Origin: Allostella vacuolata
GTDB taxonomy: Bacteria > Pseudomonadota > Alphaproteobacteria > ATCC43930 > Allostellaceae
Assembly: GCA_006739055.1 (NCBI GenBank)
Contig: AP019702.1
Location: 1,550,501 to 1,614,500, forward strand
Length of the DNA stretch: 64,000 bases
Direction of reading: 5' to 3'
Each line of letters opens with the position of its first letter. The first letter of the stretch is position 1. Below the pieces are notes generated by a model. The model was not told where the DNA came from. It was given only the letters and a program-made list of their open reading frames with translations, and made no database searches. Position numbers and translations under genes: made by a program. Shown one piece after another: positions 43,034 through 50,216 of the stretch.

Positions 43034-43612
43034 CTAGCGGGCCGCCGGGGCGGCCGCGGACAGCAGCGCCAGCCAGCGGGCGATGCGGGCGCGGTTGACG
43101 CCGAAATCGTCGCTGCCCAGCTGCGAGCGCGAATAGAGCGCCAGGGTGGAGCGGCCGCCAGGCAGGTCGAGGAAGCGCACGTCGACCGTGTCCGGAAAGC
43201 GCATGATCCGGCTGCGCTGGACATAGCGGTCGGCAAGGGCGGCATCGTCGGCGGCGACCCGTTCCAGCCGCGGCTCGTCGGCGATGGCCCGGGCGAAGGC
43301 GCGGCGCAGGTCGCGGGCCGGGACGGCGAAGACCGGCGGCGCGAGGTCGCTCGCGGCCCGGCACAGGTCCGCCGGGCAGGCGAGGGCGTCGTTGGGAACG
43401 TCCCGCCGCGCCAGCCGCTCGAACGACGCGGGCCCGAGGTCGGGCGGCCCTGCCGCCAGGCGCCACAGCGGGTCGCCGCCGCCCGCGGCGAGCGCCGCGA
43501 CGGCCACGGCGCAGGCCACCGCCAGCAGCGCCACGCCCTTGGCCACGCCCGTTCCGGAAATCCGTCGTCTGCGCCGGTGCACCATGGTCCGTCCGATCAT
43601 CGCCTGCTTCAT
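43034..43612 (-). CDS. DUF1499-domain membrane-anchored protein
   Basis: A protein of about 192 residues with a polybasic N-terminus (VHRRRRRISGTG) and one membrane segment near residues 22-45, followed by a DUF1499 domain (RIMRFPDTVDVRFLDLPG, then STLALYSRSQLGSDDFGVNR). DUF1499 proteins are widespread and uncharacterised. Starts at 43612, 43600 and 43585 are all ATG with weak Shine-Dalgarno, so the first 9 residues are uncertain. It is divergent from the quinone oxidoreductase gene. Confidence 0.82.
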   Translation of the reverse strand: MKQAMIGRTMVHRRRRRISGTGVAKGVALLAVACAVAVAALAAGGGDPLWRLAAGPPDLGPASFERLARRDVPNDALACPADLCRAASDLAPPVFAVPARDLRRAFARAIADEPRLERVAADDAALADRYVQRSRIMRFPDTVDVRFLDLPGGRSTLALYSRSQLGSDDFGVNRARIARWLALLSAAAPAAR

Positions 43613-43690
43613 AGCAGCCGCATCGCCGGTTGGCGATCCAGGGCGGTTCGCGCCATGCTGGGGCAGTTGCAGTGGAGCGGAGGAAGCGGC

Positions 43691-44671
43691 ATGACGACGG
43701 CTCGGGTGGTGCGGCTGCGGGCGTTCGGCGGGCCCGAGGCGATGGAGATCGTGGAGGAGACGCTGCCGCCCGCGGCCGAGGGCCAGGCAGAGCTGCGCCA
43801 GACGGCGGTCGGCTTCAACTTCATCGACATCTACCAGCGCAAGGGCACCTATCCTCTGCCGCTGCCGACCGGGCTCGGCCACGAGGCGGCGGGCGTGGTG
43901 GAAGCGGTCGGCCCCGGGGTGACGGCGGTCCGGCCGGGCGATCGGGTCGCCTACATCAATGCCGGCATCGGCGCCTATGCCGACCGCCGCGTGGTCGCCG
44001 CCGATCGGCTGGTGAAGATCCCGGACGGCCTGTCCGACGAGGCGGCGGCGGCCGTGATCTTCAAGGGCATGACGGCCCAGTACCTGCTGCGCCGGACCCA
44101 TCGGGTGGCGCCGGGCGACGTGGTGCTGGTGCATGCCGCCGCGGGCGGGGTCGGCCTGATCCTGTCGCGCTGGGCCAAGGCCCTGGGCGCCACCGTGGTC
44201 GGCGCGGTCGGCTCCGCCGGGAAGCGCGCCATCGCGCTGGAGGCCGGCTGCGACCATGTCGTGGTCACCGCCGAGCCGGACTGGCCCGATGCGATGCTGG
44301 CCGCGACCGGCGGCCGCAAGGCGCGCGTCGTCTATGATTCCGTCGGCCGCGACACGTTCCTGAAGTCGCTCGACTGCGCCCGGCCCTTCGGCCTGGTGGT
44401 GGTCTACGGGGCGGCGTCGGGGCCGGCGCCGGCGATCGACCCGGAACTGCTCAACAAGAAGGGCTGCCTGTTCCTGACCCGGCCCTCGGTCTTCCCGCAC
44501 AATGCCGATCCCGCCGACCTGCGGGCGAACGCGGCCGAACTGTTCGCGGCGATCGCCGCGGGCGCGGTCGAGCCCCATGTCGGCGCCCGCTTCGCCCTCG
44601 ACGAGGTCGCGGCCGCCCACCGCGCGGTCGAGGCGCGCCGGACGGTCGGGGCGACGGTGCTGGTGCCGTAG
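43691..44671 (+). CDS. Quinone oxidoreductase (zeta-crystallin type MDR)
   Basis: A 326-residue zinc-free medium-chain dehydrogenase/reductase. Motifs GLGHEAAGVVEAVGPGVTAV (near residue 60), GMTAQYLLRRTHRVAPGDVV (about 121-140) and the NADP fold VLVHAAAGGVGLILSRWAKA are those of QorA. It reduces quinones or enones one electron or one hydride at a time, using NADPH, and protects against electrophiles. ATG at 43691 follows GGAGGAAGC. It is convergent with the GT41 gene. Confidence 0.93.
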   Translation: MTTARVVRLRAFGGPEAMEIVEETLPPAAEGQAELRQTAVGFNFIDIYQRKGTYPLPLPTGLGHEAAGVVEAVGPGVTAVRPGDRVAYINAGIGAYADRRVVAADRLVKIPDGLSDEAAAAVIFKGMTAQYLLRRTHRVAPGDVVLVHAAAGGVGLILSRWAKALGATVVGAVGSAGKRAIALEAGCDHVVVTAEPDWPDAMLAATGGRKARVVYDSVGRDTFLKSLDCARPFGLVVVYGAASGPAPAIDPELLNKKGCLFLTRPSVFPHNADPADLRANAAELFAAIAAGAVEPHVGARFALDEVAAAHRAVEARRTVGATVLVP

Positions 44672-44681
44672 CGCCCGCCGC

Positions 44682-47042
44682 CTAGCCCGGCGAAGGGGCC
44701 GCGCAATGATCGCGCCAGACATGGCGCAGCGCGGCCTCGAAGTCGCGGGTGTAGCGGTCGACGTCCCAGGCGGGGGCCGCCTGTTGCCTCCGGCGCATGT
44801 CGCGCTTCAGCGCCAGCAGGGCCGCGCGGTCGCCGGCCATGCGGACGGCGATCTCCACATATTGGCGGTCGTCGTCGGCGACCCATTCGGGCAGGCCGGC
44901 CGCGGTCATGAAGCTGGCGCCCATGCGCGACACGAACTGGCTGCCGCGCAGGGCCAGCACCGGCACGCCCATCCACATCGCCTGCAGGCTGGTGGTGCCG
45001 CCATTGTAGGGCACCGGGTCGAGGGCGATGTCGACGTCGGCATATTCGGCCATCATGTCGGCCAGGCCCGTGGGGCCGCGGAACTCCACCCGGGCCAGGG
45101 CGATGCCGGCGGCGGTGAGCCGCTCGCCGAACGCCGCGATCGCGCCGGCATCCGAGAAGCTCGGCGCCTTCAGCAGCAGGCGCGAATCCGGCAGCCGGTC
45201 GAGGATGGCCGCCCATAGCCCGATGGTGCGCGGCGTCAGCTTGGGCACGTTGTTGAACGAGCCGAAGGTGAGCGGGCGGGCGGCGTGGGCCGGCCCGTAG
45301 TCGGGAAAGGGATAGGCGCCTTCGTCCGGCGCATAGCAGAACACGGTGTTCGGCAGGCGCACCACCCGCTCGCTGTAGAGCGGTTCGTGGTCGGGCGGGG
45401 TGACGATCGGGTCGCCGATGATCCAGTCGATGTTCGGCACCCCGGTCGAGCCCGGATAGCCGAGGAAGGTGACCTGCACCGGGGCGGCGCGCCGGCCGAA
45501 CAGGGCCATGCGGTGCCGTGCGGTGTGCCCGGCCAGGTCGAGCAGGATGTCGACCCCGTCGGCGGCGATGCGCTCCGCCAGCTGCGCGTCGGACCAGGCG
45601 GCGCATTCGATCCAGCCGGCCGCGCGGCGCCGGGCGATCTGGGTCTGCTCGTCGTAGGACACGCCGGTGAAATAGACCACGATCTCGAACTGCCGGCGAT
45701 CGAGGCGGGCCAGCACCGGCTGCATGAAGATGTTGACCGGATGCTGGCGGTGGAAGTCGGCCGTGACCAGGCCGAGCCGGATGCGGCGATCCGGGTCGCG
45801 ATCGTTGGCGAAGCTGTCGGCCGACCGCGCGTTGCGGCCGAGCGGCGCGAACAGGCTGCGATGCAGGGCGGCCACGTCCCGGGCGGACAGCTGGTCGCTG
45901 TAGAGTGCGCTCATGGCGGCACTGGACGCCATCCGGATCGGCTTGTCGCCTTCCTCGGCGGCGAGCTCGCGGTAGAGACGGAGTGCGGCGTCGGCGTCGC
46001 CCATGCGCCCGGCGATGGAGGCGCGCATGGCCTTGGCGCCGGGCTGGGGGGCCAGCGCCTCGGCCCGCTCCAGTGCGGCCAGCGCTTCCTGCATGTGCCA
46101 GCTCTCGGCCGAGAAATGGGCGAGATTCCAGTGCGCGGTGGCGCTGTCCGGCCGCAGCTCGACCGCGCGGCGAAGCACGGACTGCGCCTCCTGCCACAGG
46201 TTGTGGCGGAACGACATCTCCGCCAGGCGGGCGAGCGTCGCCTCGCTGGTCGCCGCCGACGCCCGCTCGCAGGCGCGGTGCGCCTCCTCGTGCATGCCGA
46301 GCCGGAGCAGCGTCTCGGCCAGCTCGATCTGCATGTCGGCGCGTTCGTCCTCGTCGGGGGCCGGCTGTTCGACGCGCAGGACCAGCAGCGCCTGGCGCAT
46401 CGCCTCCAGGGCGCCGGCCGGGTTGCCCTGCTCCAGCCGGTACTTGGCCATGTGCCAATGCACCCGCCGGACCCCGCCCGGAACCTTGCTCGCCGCCGGC
46501 AGCGCGCGATGGTAGTGGCGGGCCGCCTCGTCGCGCCGCCCCGCCTCCTCGAGCGCCCGGGCCATCGCCAGGTGCGCCTCCCAGCGCTGCGGCGCGACCG
46601 CGATCGCCTGGGCATAGCGCTCCAGCGCGCGCTCGGTCTGGCCCAGCTGGCGGGACAGGTGGGCTGCCTCCAGCCAGGCGCTGAAGTTCTCCGGCGCCGC
46701 CAGCAGCATCCGCTCGAAATGGGCCTCGGCCGCGGCGGTCCGGCCGAGCCGCACCGCGCAGCGTGCCCGCTGCAGGATCGCCTCGACCAGCTTGCCGTCG
46801 CGCTGGACGGCCGTGGCGTAGTGGCCGTCGGCCTCTTCCCAGCGCCCGACCTCGAACAGGGCGTTGCCGAGGTTGAAGAAGACCGCTGCCGGCGCTTCGG
46901 GATGGGTCGCCGCGGCGCGGTAGGCGGCGATCGCCCCTTCGCGGTCCCCCTGCTTGCGCAGGACGGGCGCGCGGGCGATCAGTTCGGCCAGCCGGGCGGC
47001 GGCCGTGCCGTCGCCCCGGGGGCCGCTTCGCCTGGCGGACAT
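44682..47042 (-). CDS. TPR protein with GT41 (O-GlcNAc transferase/SPINDLY-like) domain
   Basis: A 786-residue cytoplasmic glycosyltransferase. Residues 1-370 are tetratricopeptide repeats (AVFFNLGNALFEVGRWEEAD; AHWNLAHFSAE), and residues 400-786 form the GT41 catalytic part: RIRLGLVTADFHRQHPVNIF, FLGYPGSTGVPNIDWIIGDP, FGSFNNVPKLTP, LLLKAPSF and DPVPYNGGTTSLQAMWMGVP. All motifs needed for UDP-sugar transfer to Ser/Thr are present. It closes an operon headed by the FG-GAP/RTX protein, which makes that protein or another exported one its probable target. The start lies 4 bases from the preceding stop. Confidence 0.9.
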   Translation of the reverse strand: MSARRSGPRGDGTAAARLAELIARAPVLRKQGDREGAIAAYRAAATHPEAPAAVFFNLGNALFEVGRWEEADGHYATAVQRDGKLVEAILQRARCAVRLGRTAAAEAHFERMLLAAPENFSAWLEAAHLSRQLGQTERALERYAQAIAVAPQRWEAHLAMARALEEAGRRDEAARHYHRALPAASKVPGGVRRVHWHMAKYRLEQGNPAGALEAMRQALLVLRVEQPAPDEDERADMQIELAETLLRLGMHEEAHRACERASAATSEATLARLAEMSFRHNLWQEAQSVLRRAVELRPDSATAHWNLAHFSAESWHMQEALAALERAEALAPQPGAKAMRASIAGRMGDADAALRLYRELAAEEGDKPIRMASSAAMSALYSDQLSARDVAALHRSLFAPLGRNARSADSFANDRDPDRRIRLGLVTADFHRQHPVNIFMQPVLARLDRRQFEIVVYFTGVSYDEQTQIARRRAAGWIECAAWSDAQLAERIAADGVDILLDLAGHTARHRMALFGRRAAPVQVTFLGYPGSTGVPNIDWIIGDPIVTPPDHEPLYSERVVRLPNTVFCYAPDEGAYPFPDYGPAHAARPLTFGSFNNVPKLTPRTIGLWAAILDRLPDSRLLLKAPSFSDAGAIAAFGERLTAAGIALARVEFRGPTGLADMMAEYADVDIALDPVPYNGGTTSLQAMWMGVPVLALRGSQFVSRMGASFMTAAGLPEWVADDDRQYVEIAVRMAGDRAALLALKRDMRRRQQAAPAWDVDRYTRDFEAALRHVWRDHCAAPSPG

Positions 47043-47046
47043 GGCG

Positions 47047-48117
47047 CTACACCTGGGTCCAGGGGCCGGGCCGGATGGCGAAGCGGATCTCGTCGGTGCG
47101 GAAACCCAGCATCTTCGGCCGGCTGATGCCGGGCAGGACCGCGACGTCGTAGAGTTCCTGCACCACGCCCTCGATCATCAGCTGGTGCTCGACATCGCCC
47201 GTCCGCAGGTTGACGATACAGATGCGGCACTGCGGGTCGACGCCGGCCGCGGTCAGCCGCTCGTTGAGCGCCAGGCCCTCGAAGGTGCGGTTCTCGCGCG
47301 GGCGCGATACGCCGATCACCGCGTGGTCGCCCGTGAAGGCGAGGCCGCGGGCGAAGCCGGGCAGGAAGCAGACCGGCTGGAACCGGCCGCTGGCCAGGTC
47401 GATATGGCCGAACTCGCCGGTGCCGGTCTGGATCATCCATAGCCGCCCGCGATAGAGGCGCGGCGAATGGGGCATCGACAGGCCGGTGGCGACGATCTCG
47501 TTCGATGCGACATCGACCACCACGCCCCCGTCGCGGCGCCGCTGGCGCCAGCTCTCCGCGACATTGCCGGAGCCGACGCAGGTGACGTAGGCCGGGCGCG
47601 TGCCGTCCATCGCCAGCCCGTTCAGGTGGCAGCGATCCTCCGCCGCAAGGCGGTCGATGAAGGGCGGGCGCCAGATCGGGACGAAGCTGTGCCGGTCGTC
47701 GTGGGTCGCCAGGCAGTTGAAGAGGGTGGCGACGAAGATCGGCCGCCCGCCCGGCCCGGCATGGATGTCGTGGATGTCGATGTCGCCGGTGGTGTGGCCG
47801 CTGACGGGGACATAGAGCGCGTCATGCCCGCCATGCTCCTGGCCCGGCTCCATGAAGTTCTCGAACCGCCAGAGCTGGTAGAGCGAGGCCAGCCACAAGG
47901 TCTGCCCGTGGATGCCGAGACCCATCGAACGCGGGAAGGTGCGCTCGAAGACCGACAGCGAGCCGTCGGCGCGGGTGCCGATCAGGAACACCTTGCCGGC
48001 CTGGTAGGTGGTGAAGGCGAGGCTCGCGCCCGCCTGCGCCAGCCACGGCATGAACAGCCGCGATCCGGAGATCTCCAGCTTCGCATCCGCTCCGGCTGGC
48101 AGCGGCTCCGTCGTCAT
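47047..48117 (-). CDS. TIGR03032/DUF4915-family protein
   Basis: A 356-residue soluble protein of the TIGR03032 family. It begins LEISGSRLFMPWLAQAGASL and has the characteristic WLASLYQLWRFENF, a GDIDIHDIH segment and CLATHDDRHSFVPIW. The predicted fold is a beta-propeller, and the function is unknown. In other genomes it is, to my knowledge, often near TPR or glycosylation genes, as here. It lies 4 bases upstream of the GT41 transferase and 94 bases downstream of the FkbM gene. Confidence 0.85.
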   Translation of the reverse strand: MTTEPLPAGADAKLEISGSRLFMPWLAQAGASLAFTTYQAGKVFLIGTRADGSLSVFERTFPRSMGLGIHGQTLWLASLYQLWRFENFMEPGQEHGGHDALYVPVSGHTTGDIDIHDIHAGPGGRPIFVATLFNCLATHDDRHSFVPIWRPPFIDRLAAEDRCHLNGLAMDGTRPAYVTCVGSGNVAESWRQRRRDGGVVVDVASNEIVATGLSMPHSPRLYRGRLWMIQTGTGEFGHIDLASGRFQPVCFLPGFARGLAFTGDHAVIGVSRPRENRTFEGLALNERLTAAGVDPQCRICIVNLRTGDVEHQLMIEGVVQELYDVAVLPGISRPKMLGFRTDEIRFAIRPGPWTQV

Positions 48118-48211
48118 TCCCAGTGTCCCTTCGTTTCGTTGCGGCTATCGGGCGCCATCGCCGGATCGGACTTCCGGGCTCAAGCATCCGACCTTCATTC
48201 CGGGTGAGAGA

Positions 48212-49045
48212 TCATGGGGGCGAGAGGCCGGTGGCGGAAGCCAGCCAGCGTTCGGCCGTCTCCGCCGGCAAGAACACGTGGTCTCGATGTTCGAGGCTCT
48301 TGCGGATCTCCGCCGTGGCGACCAGACGGGCTCGCCCGGGATCCCGGTCCGGCAGCGGCACGAAGTGCAGATACCCGGCCTCGGCCAACTGGCGGACCAT
48401 GGGGTCGGTTTCCGTCGCCGGCAGCATCTCGCAGACCACGGCCGGCCGGGCGATCTGCAGCCACTGGCGGGCGCCGCGCAGCACCGCCGGCTCATGCGAT
48501 TCCACGTCGATCTTCATCAGTACGGGCCGGCCGTCCCATCCGGCCGGCGGCAGGGCCGTGTCGAGGCGGGCGCGGGATACCTCGCGCACTGCCGAATGCC
48601 GGACACGGAAGGCCCGGTTGAGCGATGCGGACGTCTCGACCAGGCCGTGACCGGCCAGTGGCAGGTACAGCGGCGCCGTTCCTCCCGCATCGCCCAGCGC
48701 CAGGGGATGGGCGCGCAGCCGCTCGCCCAGCTCGGAACTGGCGGCATTGGCGAGCAGCACGTCCAGGATCTCCGTCACCGGCTCGAAGGCATGGGCGATC
48801 GGCGCCCCGGACACCAGCGACAGAAGGCTGTAGAAGCCCGTGTTGGCACCGATGTCCAGGAAGGTCGGCCGCAGGTGCCAGGACCACATCGCGACCAGCA
48901 GCGGCAGCGGCGCCTCGAATGCCGTCCAGCCCGATTGCAGGAGCTGCATCGCCACCTGGTCGCGGCCGGCGCAGGAATCCATCCAGAAGCGTCCGTGGCG
49001 GCCCGGCAGAACGACGTCGGCCTGAACCAGATGGCCCATTCTCAT
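48212..49045 (-). CDS. FkbM-family methyltransferase
   Basis: A 277-residue SAM-dependent methyltransferase. The SAM site is PTFLDIGANTGFYSLLSL near residues 58-75, and FEPVTEILDVLLANA and LMKIDVESHEPAVLRGARQW (near 175) are FkbM hallmarks. FkbM enzymes O-methylate sugars or polyketides; a sugar seems likely here. The ATG at 49045 overlaps the glycosyltransferase stop as ATGA, so they are coupled. It could cap or decorate a glycan built by that transferase. Confidence 0.92.
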   Translation of the reverse strand: MRMGHLVQADVVLPGRHGRFWMDSCAGRDQVAMQLLQSGWTAFEAPLPLLVAMWSWHLRPTFLDIGANTGFYSLLSLVSGAPIAHAFEPVTEILDVLLANAASSELGERLRAHPLALGDAGGTAPLYLPLAGHGLVETSASLNRAFRVRHSAVREVSRARLDTALPPAGWDGRPVLMKIDVESHEPAVLRGARQWLQIARPAVVCEMLPATETDPMVRQLAEAGYLHFVPLPDRDPGRARLVATAEIRKSLEHRDHVFLPAETAERWLASATGLSPP

Positions 49046-50109
49046 TCGACGAGAGCCCCTTCGGCCGGAGCCTGCGAGGATGTCTCCACCTTGTAGGCCG
49101 GCCAGCCGTCGCCGAGCAGGCGGCGCCATGCGGCCTCGAGCTCGGCTTCGAAGTGCCCCTGGCCGTATGCCGATGCCGTCGTCCTGGCGGCGGTGGCACG
49201 CTGCCCGGCCGCCGCCCGGTCGAGCCGCAGGGCACGGGCGAGGGCGTTGGCGAATGCCGCTATGTCGCCGTCCGCGACCCAATAGCCGTTCTCGGGCGTG
49301 GCGTACTCCTGTCCGCCGCCGCCGTCATACCCGCACACCAGGCATCCCGCCGCCATCGCCTCGAGCGGCGGCAGGCCCAGGCCTTCCAGTCGGCCGAGGC
49401 TGGCGAAGACGAGGGACTCCCCGAGAACCTCGGCCACCTGCGGCCGGCTCATGTCGCGGATCTCGACCCACGGCACCTCTGCCAGATCCGGATGGAGGCC
49501 CTGGAACAGTTGGCGGAGGCCCGCCACCTCCTCGGGCCGCTTGCGCGGCATGAAGGCGATCTGGCGGCGCTTGGGTCGCTCGCGATGGAAGGTCGGCAGG
49601 ATCGGCGGATGCACGACCTGCCAGTCGGTGGTCGAGCCCCATTGCCGGAGGGTCGCGCGGGTAAACCGGCTGCAGGTGAGGCCGCCGGCCAGCGGAAACG
49701 CATTCATCGCGGCGATGCTCGGGAAGCCGCGAAACGTGTAGTAGGGATTCTGATTGTGGACCACCGTTCGACACGGCAGCCGGGCCAGCCACTGGAAGGT
49801 CTGCGGCGGGGTCACTTCCGGCACCACCAGCCAGTCGTCGGCCGAGAAATGCAGATGCTGGGTCCATGTCAGGAGCGGGACGGCGTATGGCTTGCTCGGT
49901 ACTTCGACCCGCGAGGCCGGGTCCAGCAGCGCAAACGCCCGCAGCCCTCGCCGTCGCAGGGCGTTCACATGCTGGAAATTCACCAGCTCGCCCCCCGCGC
50001 GCAACGGAAGCGAGCAGGTGTAGTAGATCGAGGGGCGCACGCAGCTGGCCGAGGCGGCCGCTCGCGCGCCGGTCGGACCGCCCTGTCCGTGTCGTGGGGT
50101 GTCGAGCAA
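49042..50109 (-). CDS. Glycosyltransferase, GT4-like (GT-B fold)
   Basis: A protein of about 355 residues; the conserved sequence starts near residue 26 (SIYYTCSLPLRAGGELVNFQ). The donor-binding C-terminal domain has FASLGRLEGLGLPPLEAMAA (about 251-270), in which the ExxxxxxxE-like pair of the GT4 family can be seen, and GQEYATPENGYWVADGD. It transfers a nucleotide-activated sugar. The longest frame starts with TTG at 50109; GTG at 50040 is a shorter option. It lies between the FG-GAP/RTX gene and the FkbM methyltransferase gene. Confidence 0.83.
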   Translation of the reverse strand: MLDTPRHGQGGPTGARAAASASCVRPSIYYTCSLPLRAGGELVNFQHVNALRRRGLRAFALLDPASRVEVPSKPYAVPLLTWTQHLHFSADDWLVVPEVTPPQTFQWLARLPCRTVVHNQNPYYTFRGFPSIAAMNAFPLAGGLTCSRFTRATLRQWGSTTDWQVVHPPILPTFHRERPKRRQIAFMPRKRPEEVAGLRQLFQGLHPDLAEVPWVEIRDMSRPQVAEVLGESLVFASLGRLEGLGLPPLEAMAAGCLVCGYDGGGGQEYATPENGYWVADGDIAAFANALARALRLDRAAAGQRATAARTTASAYGQGHFEAELEAAWRRLLGDGWPAYKVETSSQAPAEGALVE

Positions 50110-50216
50110 TGACCGCTGCCGCTGTCTGGAGAGCTATCCGATTAGCGCATCCGGGAAACCCTTGCCAGCACCGCATGGCGGGTGCGGACGGACACGGCGC
50201 TTCAACCCCTGCTGGA